Source: Nipponacmea schrenckii (Eukaryota > Mollusca > Gastropoda > Lottiidae). From it: a DNA stretch of 64,000 nucleotides. Positions 47,137-59,865 of the stretch are shown one piece after another (positions within the stretch are counted from its first letter, which is position 1; each line of letters opens with the position of its first letter). The stretch spans positions 10,540,001-10,604,000 of the forward strand of contig CM060200.1 of assembly GCA_030562195.1 (NCBI GenBank). The letters are read 5' to 3'. The translations under genes were made by a program, and so were the position numbers. Below the pieces are notes generated by a model, which saw nothing but the letters and a program-made list of their open reading frames with translations, searched no databases and was not told where the DNA came from.

Positions 47137-47454
47137 TCATCGATGCAGATATACAGTATTTAACAATTGTGTTTTAAATCCAAACACCAAATTTGGTGCT
47201 GAAACTTCAAAAACTTCTAGCTGTCTGAACAAAGATGTTGTACCAGGTCCTAGAAAATAGTCGGTAAGTCCTCTTATCAAAAGGTCATTAATCACATCAG
47301 TGGTCGACAGAAAGGTACAAGATGTGGAGGCGTCGTAGTATGCCATAAATCTGATAACATTGCCTCGGAGTGCAAATCGTGCTGGTGATCTCTGACAGAG
47401 ATTTGATATCAAATCAAGCAGATGGTGTGAAATATCACACTTCTTATTTATATT
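47137..47454 (-). CDS. Unrecognised open frame inside intron 1
   Basis: Stop-to-stop frame of about 105 codons on the minus strand. The later part (CQRSPARFALRGNVIRFMAY, STTDVINDLLIRGLTDYFLG, FEVSAPNLVFGF) has balanced composition, unlike the Ile/Asn/Lys/Tyr-rich chance frames nearby, and the DNA is visibly less AT-rich than its surroundings. A possible acceptor CTCTGTCAG lies near 47402-47394. I do not recognise a family. It could be an exon of a nested gene, a retroposed fragment or a transposon piece. No start codon or donor is convincing. Confidence 0.25.
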   Translation of the reverse strand, partial: NINKKCDISHHLLDLISNLCQRSPARFALRGNVIRFMAYYDASTSCTFLSTTDVINDLLIRGLTDYFLGPGTTSLFRQLEVFEVSAPNLVFGFKTQLLNTVYLHR

Positions 47455-50400
47455 TCATTTAAAGGTGGTCTTGAAACTTTAAATAGAAACGTTACCACAA
47501 AATGCCAATACAAAATTGTTGATCTCCAACATTCCGTATTTAAAATAGCACAACAGTACTGTAAATGGATATTTTCAAACAACTGTTGTGATTTCAGTGT
47601 AAACCATATTTAAAAAAGATTTGGAAATCTATAAAATTTGCAATTACAGGAATATAAAGCATGGTATTTATCTTGACTTTAAAATATACGCCAAATTAAT
47701 CTTGATATTACAAGAGTCCAAGGTATTTTTCTATGTGGCTTGAATAATACATTTTTTTACAAATGTATCATGGTCATCATAACCTAACAATTGATTTTGG
47801 GGGCAATGCGGCTATCAATTTGTAGTGGATTATGAGATTTGATATGCATCTGTATGGTAACGGGTATAGATTTTATTTGTAACCAATGATATCTTTTAAA
47901 GAAGAAATAGTACCAAAGTGAACAATAAGTATTTTTGGCTTCATTCCAGATAGAAAATATCTTAAAAATGCTGACGTATATAGGTATTGTTTATACTTCA
48001 ACCTTGGTAATTAAGACGTAGTGGATTGATGAACTCGGAAAACAAAAATTTTGGCGTTTCGTGAGAAGATATTTTTCTTGTTCTATTATCAACTGATCAA
48101 GGGTTGTTACTATAAGTTAAGTACATCGGAGTTTAACGAAAGATTACATATCTTAAATCTGTTATGGTGAAAGCAACGCATTACACAAAGACAGAACTGT
48201 TTGACGATAATGTACTTATGAGGAGATTGAATATTCCATATTGTGGGTAGCACCAATGCTGACGCAGCGATACAAAGGTATCAAACGTTTGATTTAATTA
48301 CACCGTCGTTTCATTTTTCCATCAATATGACATTGATCTATTATCATCAAACCTTAAATCAACATAACATATTTCAAAGCATAATACACTTTGTTAAAGT
48401 TTATTTAAGTCTAAGTCATTTCCGTCTCCTTTGATCCACCTAAATAATTCAATAAATAACCAACATTCATTCATGAGAGCATAATAAATATACACCATAT
48501 GTCGACTAGTAACATATTGCACAAACACAGGTACAGTTAACTACATTTTGAAATCAATACGGATTTTCATGATGACGAATTCGTTCCAGATTGAAGCCGA
48601 TTGTTCAGTTTACTGAAAACTTGTCGATATTTTGAAAAATGATTTCATTTTCAATTTAAATCAATTATAGGAGTGGAATGGGGTTAAAACTAACAAGAAT
48701 GCAAGCAATCTGATAGTTCAACTGTTATATGAGCATTTAAAAATTCCTTGAAAAGAACGGTTGTAGGCTATCACTAATCAAGAGGAGCATATGGGCTGAT
48801 TTAAAGTGTCATCACCGTAAATAAGTGCATGACCAGAATAGAACCATCACAATTGTGTGACTTCTTTAACATACTACATAATATCTGTAACATTGATCAA
48901 CAGCAAGAAACAGTACATTAGTACAAGAAGGGTGATATAATACCATTAAGAAAACTGTTGTGACGATCTGAAGTCCGATGACGCCCATTGAGTAATCCTC
49001 AGAATTACAATCGACCTAGCTTTAAATAGATCACCCGGAAATATCAATGCCGAAAGGTTTAGACAAGAAACAGAAAATATCCTATGAGTTGTTATCCATG
49101 AACTAGATACTATGTTACTATACTCGTTTTTCGCTTCATAATAGTTATCAATTGGCTATGATTTAGTCATTCAATGAATAATGTAAAAGTAAGTAAACAT
49201 ATTTACACTATTCTGCTAGGGGTCGATAAACATGTCTAGGGTTTAGAGACAACCAACTATGGGATCTCGTGACGTTCTCTCTTTAAATCAAATGGTATAT
49301 GAATTGGCTCTCATACAAACATCCGATCCGATTTAATTGTTCACTGGGTATGTCTTTAAAAAAATTACCTTGTAACCATGCTATATATATTTATAGGTTG
49401 AATATTGACCGCAAAGAAATACGCCCACAAATGAATAGTTGGCTCACTATTGGGAACATTGCGATTTGAGGAGGAATGTGACCAATATCTTGGGCTTTCT
49501 TTCCACATGCAGCTTTATATTCGAACTCGAGTTGCAAAACATTGAATTTTTAACTGCGTCGAGAGCCCGCCAAACAAATTCTCTTTTATAAATAGAAATC
49601 ACACTGGCAATAATTATTAAATCACTCTACAACATAAATTTCATCATTATTGAATCCGTTGCGAAGTATTTTTTTGCTACAGTTTAAGATTGTTTAAGTT
49701 TCTGATCATTTCAACAAAACCTGAATCCAGATTATTAATGCACAGGTCAAAACTTAATTCAATTAACGCTGAAACGTTGCTTTAAAGGTAAACGAACTGT
49801 CTCTTAACTGACTCCCAATATCGACATAGTATTGAATTCAATGACATTTATTCGGACTAAGATAACACGGAAATTGCCATCGCGTGAAAGAAGACACATA
49901 AGGCCAACATCTATAGACAACTATATCTTATTGATATGGCGACGTACACACTAGAAATATTTCCATTACTGACTATTTTTGCATAATCTGATTAATTAGA
50001 TTGTCCAGCCAGACGTCTTGACACAGAAACTAGTCAATTTCGACTAGATTAATCGGTCGTTTTTGCATAAAATAGAGACAATGATACACTGGCAATATAA
50101 TCGGCCGTCTTTAAAATAAAAAATTTCAACAGTCACTTGACCATATATATGTTTTCTTGAATAAGGCAATGCTATAACAATATATTCACGAATATCCTTT
50201 CTGAAAATATTGATTCAGTATGGACAAAACCTTACTCTAGTATAATGGATGGAATGGATAAGTTTGATGATGCTGAAGAATAATAACATATTTTATTATT
50301 GAATAACGCATTAAAAGGGCCAATAATAGAAACAGATAAATTATTAATAGTTTTGGGAAGGTGAACCATAAATCGTTGAAATATCTGAATGGCTTTCAAT

Positions 50401-51729
50401 GAATAATGTAAATTATCAGTTTACATTCAGACTAAGACAATATCCGACAATCTCTCTAACACCGCTCATTACCTTATTCCCAAATATGGAACATGATCGA
50501 GGTCTACTGGACATAGAAACCATATATGAAAAAAAGGTCATCGAAAATATTGTACATACCGTCATGAAGGGAGATGATATAAATTTCTGACAGCATAAAA
50601 GACTACAGCGCAGCAACAATTTAAGAAAAACTTGATCATATTTAACTATTACAGCGACAAAATGTTCTTTAAGAATTGTTAGTTTCTCTGATCACGCAAA
50701 CACTAATCATGCCAAATTGGTCCACATGATTACAATGTGGCTACTTATTACTCTCTTTACGTCGTTATGAATGGAAACATAATAACGTGTCATTACAATC
50801 CTAGACTGTATTATTATAACGTTTTCTTTCTTTATGATTTGTCATCAGCGTTTTGATGTGTAATAAATCTACACTTTTTACTTCATTGAGCTCTTTTCTA
50901 CCTGATAGAAATAGTTTCGTTTCGTGTAGTTGAACGAACGAAGTTCAGATGAGAGAATCAATCCTTCACTCTTTCAAACTGGGTGACAAACGAAGGATGT
51001 GTTAAAACAAAAATGCAGTTACTTTCCATGATGCATGACGTAACATAAGGTTCGATACCAACGTATTCGATAACAAAGTCTATTGCCCATAATTCGGATG
51101 CAAATTATACAGGTTCCTGGTGCTACATAGCAAAAAATGGTCTGGAAAAAATGTCTGAAACACGTTCAATACACGGCGTTGCTCGTATACAACTACTCAT
51201 ATCGAAGCAAAAGGTTCTATTCAGAATATACATCTATATTTCATTTAATGTTAAGCTCATCCATTAAAACCCAATTTTAATATACATTAATATGAACATA
51301 CTAGCGCTTTTCATGACCCCACATTTAGACAGCACCGAAGAGGAAGTAATTAAGGTACACAGGCGAGAAATATTACCTTGGGGAAACTTAGTAATTAGAG
51401 TTGAGAAAAATAGAACAAGATGTTCTGAATTACTCAAGCTTTGTAATTTTGGTAATAAACGTCAGAAATCTTCTGTTGGAAATAGTAGGTAGAAATATAA
51501 GCTAGTTCATTCTACGTCTGTGTTATAAGCATACAAACTAGGTTCGTTTTATTATACTTGCTTGTTTCTGCAAAGTAGACAGACGGGTTCTTTTACGGTC
51601 AATATTTCTCCAGTGGATTTTGAATTAGTGAGAGTGTTTCTAATCATCCAAAGATGAACCCTATTGAAAAATCGAAAAAAATTAAGTAAGGGTTTTGCCA
51701 TTGTTCTTGAAATGCTGGTAAACACTCTT
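47455..51729 (-). other. Intron 1, middle part, nothing recognised
   Basis: No exon with signal-peptide character or receptor motifs was found. Open frames at 48243-48434, 50399-50590 and 51292-51492 (all plus) are short and lack motifs. Confidence 0.5.
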
Positions 51730-52005
51730 CAATATGCTATTCTTGATGGATTTTGATAAAACTTGGTGTGAAAGTGATGGAAGAACTCATGAAAGCTATA
51801 CAGGTCATAACGTTTTTTTTTTCACAGTGTAATATTAATGATATACACTAGCTTACACTCTACTTTTAAAGGTTATCAAATTCACTAAAAAAACGTTCCG
51901 TAATACAAAGAGTCATGTCAAAAATGAGAAAAAAAAAAAACAAAAAACAAACAAGAATTGAAAAACCGAAAACAAACTGGGACTTTGCTGAAAAGCAAAG
52001 TCCCA
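51730..52005 (+). mobile_element. Interspersed repeat fragment ending in a hairpin
   Basis: GATGGATTTTGATAAAACTT followed by GGTGTG at 51746-51772 matches CAATGGATTTTGATGAAACT plus TGGTGT at 2441-2466 of the array-bearing element, so the two share a repeat family. About 200 bp further on is a perfect 11-bp hairpin, TGGGACTTTGC (51978-51988), loop TGAAAA, GCAAAGTCCCA (51995-52005). Helitron-like elements often end in a short hairpin. Whether this is such an end is an inference. Confidence 0.4.
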
Positions 52006-52026
52006 CAAAAGAAACCTCTTCATACA

Positions 52027-52235
52027 CCAGATTTTTATCATTAGCAAATTCATAGCAAAGATATATCACCAGCAGATTTATAGACGAGATATATATCATC
52101 AACAGATTTATAAACAAAACTTTTTATCATCGGCAGATTTATAGATTAGATTTATATAATCAGCAGATTAATAGACAAGATATATCCCATCAGCAGATTC
52201 ATAGACTACATATATTCATCAGTGAATTAGTATGT
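52027..52235 (+). repeat. Minisatellite, unit about 30 bp
   Basis: Seven units of the type AGATATATCATCAGCAGATT plus TATAGACA, 28-31 bp each, directly after the hairpin at 51978-52005. ATCAGCAGATT is the most constant part. Confidence 0.85.
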
Positions 52236-53629
52236 GTTGAAGAATGGACGAGTCAGATTACGTTGTTTACAAGTTCGTCCCGACTATAAGTACTCGTACA
52301 TGTATGCTTCGACAACATAACAATAATAAAACCTTAATATTTTAATGATAACTAATAATTTCCACACTTCCTGTTTAAGTACAGTTTAACTTGATTACCA
52401 TCGTAATCGTGCAGATACGGTTAACAAACGCTAATTCTCCCAATTCTTTCTTGCTTCTATCCCCGCTTTTACAGAAAAATTAAATGAATTTTACATCCAA
52501 AGTGAAGACTAACAATGCAGATTGCTATTCCATTGATTTTTTTTATTCGACTACATACAGTTATTTGTTAGTCTCCTAGACTTGTATGACTGACAAAAGA
52601 AAACGGGATCCAAGGTGTAAAGCTAGCATATTCTGTTTAAATGAATGAACTTTGTGTCATTTCTTTCAGTTGAAGTTAACTTGTATTGTAGCTTCCAGAT
52701 TAAATTACGTATAGAATACCCAAAACAACACCCAGAAATAAAAACCTACCATTAGTTTATTATTGGTAACAGTAGAGCCATTATTGAATTGGGACTAAAA
52801 ATGCTGCGTTTTACATATTTTAGTTTAAAGGATTCTAAAGATACTGTATAGTTTTTATTTTACATGACAAACACGCCGTTTGACCATGACACTGACTGGC
52901 AACTTTTCTTCGGTTTTCCGCTAATTAATTTCATTGACAGTCCCATTAGAGTAAATGATTTCCATCTCTTATCTTCCTGCTTCGTGGCTTAATCTAGCTT
53001 TTCTATTGATCTTGAAATCACTAGTCACATTTCCTTCTTTGACCTTTTATGCAACGAGGTTCACTATTCCACCATAGTAATTCCTATGTTTAGTCTGTAC
53101 TGTATGTCGATAAAAGTGTGGTTGCCTTCCTTAACAGACCATACCGAACGTCTGCAATTGTCATTGGCTATGGAGGTTACCTTTTTTATTGTATGGTGTA
53201 GTTGTAGTTAAAAAGTAAGCAAGGCATGTTGTTTTACCAAAATTGTTTTCAACGCAAACTACATGCAACTAGCCTTAGATAACCCGATATGATTGTGTTA
53301 AAATTGTTCATATCTGAAATTACTATATTAAAAAAGAAGGTAGGCCTAAAACTCAACACACAAACAATAAGTAATTAACCGAAAATGTCAACAATAAGCC
53401 CATAATGATAACTTCAAAAGCCTAACAAAAACATTTACTTGTTATGCACAACAATTCACTTAGTCGTAGAACCTCCAAATTTTGGCTCCGCCCGCTTTTC
53501 GACCCAAGGATCCAAACCCTACATATATACATATATATTTTTATTAGAGTTTTGCCTATTTTTTTGTAGCTTTTAATATAGATTTTTTAAGATAGTTCTA
53601 CTTTTTACATTATATACTTTTATTTTTTA
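52236..53629 (-). other. Intron 1, nothing recognised
   Basis: No exon or repeat of note between the 30-bp minisatellite and the tyrosine recombinase pseudogene. Confidence 0.5.
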
Positions 53630-53657
53630 TACATACATACCTACCTACCTACCTACC
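53630..53657 (+). repeat. ATAC/CTAC tetranucleotide repeat
   Basis: ATACATACATAC changes into CTACCTACCTACCTAC, a compound microsatellite just left of the recombinase pseudogene. Confidence 0.9.
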
Positions 53658-53702
53658 ATTGTTGTATTTTTTTGTGGTGAGTCCTTCCGTAGGGTTGGCA
53701 CC

Positions 53703-54992
53703 ATGCCGTTGGATGTTAAAGTGTGCCATGTGTGCAGTCTGGGCGTGTGTAAACTGAAGCGGCATCTTGAGGGGGCGCACGATATGTCATCAGAAGAAGC
53801 TGGCATATTGTGCACCTCTGTCACTTTGTCACAGAGGACTAAAAGAGAATGCCTCTTATGCCGTAGGCATGTTAGCCAAATGTCCCACCAAACTTTCACA
53901 GAATGACAATGGGCAGTACAGAATACAAGCGCTTACTGGCCCGGACTCAACGTGGACATACTTATAGCGACACGGAGGAAGAGGAAGTACAGGAGGATGT
54001 CGCTAGTCCGGGCCAGTCAGCTGCTGCTGCTGCCCCTGAATCCGCCCAGACTGTACAGGGGCCCATTTTACATGAAAAAAGAACCCGCACCATGGGGGAG
54101 GGTAGGAATTCTGAGATTTTAGACAATTTCGTTCAAGATCTGATGTCACTTGATATGTCTCGCAAAAACGCGACCCATCACATTGAGAACGTGTGGCTCA
54201 CTTCCAAGTCCCCCAAACCCCCCATGTATTGACGACTGGTTTAGGCCCAGTAGGTTGGCAGTCCCCTTCATGACGGAGGAAAAAGAGAAGGGAATCTTAA
54301 AAGCAAATACTTAAAAGCAAACACTAACAGTTATCTGTGCAGTATTCGGCTGTTCGTGTTTTTCCTCCGTCAGGAAAAGGTAATTGCATCTGAGCAGAAG
54401 GGGGAGTGGCTGATCTCGATTACGAATACCGATAGGAATCTCAAGAGGAAAGAAGTAGTGGAGACGGGCCAATACAGAGACAGGGCCGTCCCCCTTCTTC
54501 TTTCACCCGCCGACTTTACCAATATCAGAAATGGTTCAAGGTACAAGGTAGGCTGCTAAAGCATCTTGGAATTATCAGAGGGAAGCACCTTAACTTAAAC
54601 CGACCCCTCCACGCATAGATATGTTAGCGGTCCTGGCCTTTGATATGCTGAGCAATTCGGCACAAAGGTAAGGAGCCGTGCTTAACTGCACCATCGGGGA
54701 ATTTCGTTCGGGAAGGTACGTGTCGGAGTCCGACAGTTGGGTCGTTAGGGTCCACCGCCATAAGACCCAGCGGGCCGGGGGCGCCAAGATAATTATACCG
54801 GCGGAAAGACACCATCAATTCCAACAGTATGATAGGATGTTCCGGTCCGCTGCGGGTGAGTCCGACGCCTTCCTCTTATTTAAGGGGAAGGTTAGGAAGA
54901 CCCCTTCGGCCTACCTTAAAAGTAGGTACCGACAGTACCTTTCTGATCCCAGGAAATCGGTGTGTGCGACACTAAAACAAAATATTACATGA
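53703..54992 (+). pseudogene. Crypton-like tyrosine recombinase, zinc finger plus catalytic fragment, broken
   Basis: Four plus-strand pieces in order. 53703-53906 starts with ATG and has CHVCSLGVCKLKRHLEGAH (a C2H2-like finger, CX2C...HX4H) and a second CLLCRRH...H cluster. 53903-54232, in another frame, has an acidic/Ala-rich linker and SEILDNFVQDLMSLDMSRKN. 54356-54559 has WLISITNTDRN. 54621-54992 has MLAVLAFDMLSNSAQR, then a TAA at 54669-54671, then GAVLNCTIGEF, YVSESDSWVVRVHRHKTQ and IIIPAERHHQFQQYDRMF. The AQR(P)GAVxNxTxxEF box with catalytic Arg (54666-54668) and the VRVHxHKT box are typical of eukaryotic tyrosine recombinases of Crypton-type elements. The C-terminal HxxR and Tyr boxes are not seen. 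The DNA is GC-richer than its host intron, consistent with a fairly recent insertion. Family call is by eye. Confidence 0.6.
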
Positions 54993-56584
54993 ATGTGGGA
55001 TACAGCAATACCCGAAAAAAAGACAGGTACCAACAATGGTTGAAATGTGATCGATTTTTCAACATTGAAGACAGGGACATAGATGTGTCGGGATATTATA
55101 TTAAGTTAATATACATACTCTACATGTAAACAGGTGTTTATCTTACAGGTATGTTAATAATATATGTATATCTATGTAACACAATCTTTAACATGAACAT
55201 CAGGGGACATAATGTTATCAGTTGTATATAGGGCACAAAAAGGGTCCTTGGGTTTTCTTAAAATGCAATTTAATTTAGAAGTGGTGATGACATCATTAAA
55301 CGAATACTTTTACAATCAAGAGCACATGTCTTGTTGTAGGTTATTCGTAGTGATATTTGAAAAAAACCAGGATCGAAATACGAATGACCATAAGATCACT
55401 AAATAATGTTATTTGTCTAATTTTAGTTGAGTTTGATGACAACTATGGTGATAACAGATATTGATTGAAAGTTTGATAAATTAATACAAATTATTCCAGG
55501 TAGAATGACCTTAAAATGGAAATAGTCCTCATTTATTATCACAATTAGTACATAAAAACATAATACTTGTATGTTGTTCTATTAAGTCAATTTAAGGATG
55601 ATAATAATACTGACTTATATTTATAGTAGTAAAAGATATAGGTAGTTATCTTTAGCAAGGGGTTTGAAAGTACGGAGAAGGTATATCATAACTGCTTTTG
55701 ATTGTCCAGTTAACACGATTCCCCTCTTGATATGGGTAATTCAGCACATGTGAAGGCAAAGACGTTTCTCGAGAACACAGGTCAAAAAGTGCAATAACAT
55801 GCAAATAGTATTTTCTATACATATAAAATGAAGTTGCTGTCAGTAGAAAAAATGGCTTTATCCCTGCTGTTTGTATAGATGGCAATTGTCATTAACTTAG
55901 AATCTTTCCTTTGTATTTAAATTATCTCACTAGGATATAAGTAAGATACGATGTTAGTTATCAAAATACTACTGCTTGGGGATTGACCTATCTACCCAAT
56001 GCTAGGTTCTCAACTACTAGATATGTGATAGTCGATACTATCACTTCAATAAATTCCCAAGCATACTTCACCATTATCATTAAATAATGATTCTTACAAT
56101 TATTCCATAATTCTGAGCAAAATGAAGCTAGAAAGTTCGAAAATCGGTGTTAAATCCAACGGTATAGCCAGATCTCATCCAATACGATAACGAGCTATGA
56201 AACCGCCCAAGATGCATATTTTTGATCAGTCAACACATTCTCCACCCTTGGCTATTAATTTTTATACACAGTACAGATACTTCTGAGATTTGTACTTGAA
56301 GCCTACTACATTTTAATTTTAACTCTGAATCTTCAGTACAAAACAATAAAAAAATGGACAGGTGGTTTTTCATTCTTCAAGTCTCTGAATATTCTAAACA
56401 TATGAGAACTATTTTGTCAAAGTCTACCAAGAATCAAATTATTTACAAGAAAAGATCAAATGAAAAGAACGTTGGCAACATGTTGGATTTCTAAAGCATT
56501 TATTGCCAACGTATATACCTGATTGTGAACCAAAATAGCATTAGACATACAGTATAATAGAATGAAGTAAAATAAACAGTTTAC
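54993..56584 (-). other. Intron 1, distal part, nothing recognised
   Basis: Short open frames at 55212-55406 and 55652-55885 lack motifs. No exon seen before the first-exon candidate at 56585. Confidence 0.5.
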
Positions 56585-56675
56585 CTATATCATCGTCAAT
56601 AATATTTCCTTGCAGTTCGTGAAAGTAAAAGGCGAGGACCGTTATTAGTATATAATCCCGTAGAGCTGGCGACAT
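56585..56675 (-). CDS. Receptor gene B, candidate first exon 1a (signal peptide)
   Basis: 91 bp from ATG to donor ATATAG|GTAA, phase 1. Encodes MSPALRDYILITVLAFYFHE then LQGNIIDDDI, with the last base G joining GT of exon 2. YILITVLAFYF is a signal-peptide core, and cleavage near LQG would leave an acidic NIIDDDIG leader before RDEGRL. It is the candidate nearest to exon 2 and gives a 517-residue protein. The leader is longer than that of the other two candidates. A palindromic NRF-1-like site lies about 100 bp upstream. Confidence 0.6.
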
Positions 56676-56776
56676 ATCGCATTATTCACACAAAACTTAT
56701 ATTAAAAACGATAACATCCATAACCTGTATACATGTTTAATAGCAATAAGTTGCACTTCTCGTGTGGAGGACATAA

Positions 56777-56785
56777 CGCATGCGC
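56777..56785. promoter_or_regulatory. NRF-1-like palindrome upstream of exon 1a
   Basis: CGCATGCGC, nine bases of the ten-base NRF-1 palindrome, lies about 102 bp upstream of the exon 1a start codon in otherwise CpG-poor DNA. The nearby minus-strand context GAGCGCATGCGTTATG supports a promoter position. A similar CGCATGCG also occurs near 28208, away from any gene, so the site alone proves little. Confidence 0.3.
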
Positions 56786-59700
56786 TCTTCAATTTCCTCA
56801 TAGTTTATAGTTCCCATGGTAGCGAGAAGAACGCTTCAGAACGCGTGTTTCAACAGCCAGCTTGGGATTATGATTAGTGACTGAAGAATGGAATTAAAAG
56901 TGGGCTTTGTTGGCGAATTCCGCGATTTGAAGATAAGTTTTAAGTCGGTTGAATGTAATTAATCGAGTTTTTACATGCTATTATTCAGATTTTCTGACTT
57001 ATCGATTACTTATAGGCTGATTACCTTATAAAATGACATTAACCACTGTCGTATTACTACACTGCGAGATGAGATCACGGGTGTTATAACGTATCGTCCC
57101 AGTTATGTTTTAATTAGACATCAGTGTTAGATGTTGCAAGTTTAACACTGAAAACTCATAAAATTTTCACATGAATTATTTTTATTTCCTGCTTTCAATT
57201 TGTGTAAGGTTGGCATGACCTAGAATTTTTTTTATTGTAGCCTATTATTATTAAGTATGCTTTCTTGCATTTGAGTTGGTTCTATTGCACGTTTTACAAC
57301 TTGAGCATATTGTCTTTTGCGTATATTAAAGGGTGGTAGGGGTTGAAATAATTCATCTAAACGGTATATTAAGAAATTTTTGTTTTAGTCGACATGTGAA
57401 AAGTTCGCCCTTTTTTCTGTATAAATAGAAGTACATGTAATGTTAATTAAGTCACTTTGTATAAAAAATTTAAACTTTCATCTAATTGACGCAAGAACAT
57501 AAAAACTTATAAATGACCTATGTGTCTTACAACACCTGAACGTCATATTTATATCGATCAGATTTCATTATAGTTATCCCCAAATATCTCGAATTTTAAA
57601 TGAAAGATATTAAATAGGCCCTAACATAGCCAATGTTTCAAACCAATTTACAATAAATTCACCAAAATAGTATCAATGTGTTATTCAATGCTATTGAAAT
57701 AGTTGGTATGTTGATTATTATCATTTAAAACAATCAAGCTTGAATAACAATACATGTAATTGTACTGAAGTATGTATTGTTCTAGTAATTATATGTAATT
57801 AGCCAGATGGTTAATATACTTTGATATCATTATTCATCTAACGAGTTTAGTTAGAAGATCGAGTAGTAGTTATGCATATATTCTTGTTATCTAAATTAAA
57901 TTTCGCCCAGAATAACTAAAATCCTTGTGTTAAAGGGTATAAAACCTCAAGTCGACAATTTGTTTCCTGTAAAGCAACATCTTGTTATAAATTTTTTAAC
58001 TGTTAACGACATCGCATGTGTCACCTTCACAGTGATCAATAATAAGACCTTAAAATAAGTACTATGATTCTCGTCATATGGAACAATTCGCCTTAATCAG
58101 AAGCTAACCTAATAATGTTGTTAAATGACTTTACAAACCAAACAATACCAAGTTATTAAAGCCTCTTGTTTGACCTTTCACTATTTGTCTTCAAGTGATT
58201 GCCTTCCGATCAAGTAGTAAATTGTACAGTGATTAAAAAGAAAACACCCATGTTTTTTTTCTGTGTCTAACACTTTAGTGTGTGGAATAAAATTTGAGCT
58301 TTACGCTGAATACAATTGATGTAAGACATATATTTTCATAATTATAATCCTCTGAAAACGCCATTTTCTGACTTTTCCCGTCGAATTTAAGATTCAAGAA
58401 TATTTGTCTTATATTTTATTTTCTTGACAGTCGCGTAAGGAAAGCTTGATCAGCAAGGTAACATTCGCTCACTGGCAGCTGATAACAGACTACCAATTTT
58501 TTCATAATGAGTTTTCTAGTTCATGAAGATTAAAGTTGGAACTTCCATTGTGTCGCCAAACAAACATTTCCACGTTGGCGTATAAATATGACATATTATG
58601 TTTTTTTGTATTGCGACATACAGTACATAGTTCGATGCTGTGGCGATTAGGAGTAGAGCAACGTACGACTTTCACACACAACCGCACACGAGGCTAATGC
58701 GACAACGCTCGTAACCAACAAGGATTACACGGCTCTTTTTCCCTTTTTTTTGCCAAATGTTCAAATTTCGTTGAGTGTTCGCAATATGATCGATGATGCA
58801 AGAGCAGATGGCTTGTTCCGCTGACGGGTTCAGATTCGCATAACAGGTTCTATATAATTAGTTTCTCGAACAACACTAAATCTTTAGTGCAAGTGTTTTC
58901 TTAGGCACATTTCCTTCGATATGAGGGGCCTTGAAATATAAATGCTAGACACTTGACGGTTATTTCATTTAAACAAGACTCTATCTCAAGGCTCTTCCCA
59001 TTTCTCTATTATGGTATTTTAAAGTAATGGTCATTTCTGTTGAGACGTCCGAAGTTTTCGAGAGAGTCGTGATAAGCTTCTTATTGTTTAGTTATACAAT
59101 GTGATCACTGATAGTTCATTTCATTGCCGGATCAATAGGACGAGGGAAACCTGATCTCAATAATCTTTTATATAACCTAAATATTATGGTCTTCGTGATC
59201 ATAAAACCAGACAGGATTTTAATTTAACTCAATATTCGATAGTAGATAAAGCCGTGAGATGACTTAATGAATGTGTTGGTTTCCAATTGAATGATAAAAA
59301 TACTCCTAAAATGCCTTGTACTGAACAAACAGTTGTATTCATTTCAACATTAATAGGGTACAAACCTATAACAATTCGATCAAAGACTGACAAGATCGTT
59401 TGTAAACGAGAAAACCCAGTGTGAAATCCAATGACACTTTTGTTCACACAACCTGTTACACGAAATAATGGGAAAGTATGTAAATGATTTCTAGACTATT
59501 TGTAGGGTGGAATTTCAGTCGAAAATATTGTATATTCTCTGAAAATTGAATTATTTGTTATACAAATATACTGAAATATTAGCCAGAAAATTCTTTATTA
59601 ACTGTTCCTCATGACCAAATCGTTACCATTTTGCCATGTCTCATCCAACAAACAATGGAACAAATCTTTAAGAATTTCTCGTACATATTGAGAAAAGTGA

Positions 59701-59819
59701 ATTCTTACTTTCTACAGAACATGTATCAACTTTGAATATAATATGGGTCTTTATTTTATATACATTGATCTTGATCGCACTATTCTACATTAATATAAAA
59801 TAAGCCCAGGTTCACTTAC
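56786..59819 (-). other. Between first-exon candidates, nothing recognised
   Basis: No receptor exon or transposon motif was seen. Minus-strand open frames at 58502-58687 and 59229-59447 lack motifs. Confidence 0.5.
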
Positions 59820-59865
59820 CTTGAATTAAGGGTACCATCCAAACCAGCAATGCGATTCGATACAT
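59820..59865 (-). CDS. Receptor gene B, candidate first exon 1b (signal peptide)
   Basis: 46 bp from ATG to a strong donor CAAG|GTAAGTG, phase 1. Encodes MYRIALLVWMVPLIQ and then G from the shared split codon, a compact signal peptide with a basic residue followed by a hydrophobic core. Joined to exon 2 it gives ...LIQGRDEGRLVYDLL and a 502-residue protein. The donor is the best of the three candidates. Confidence 0.65.

Noticed and set aside
50399..50590. 63-codon plus-strand open frame with a protein-like charge pattern
   Set aside because: It is short, overlapped by an equally long frame on the other strand, and lacks any motif or gene context.
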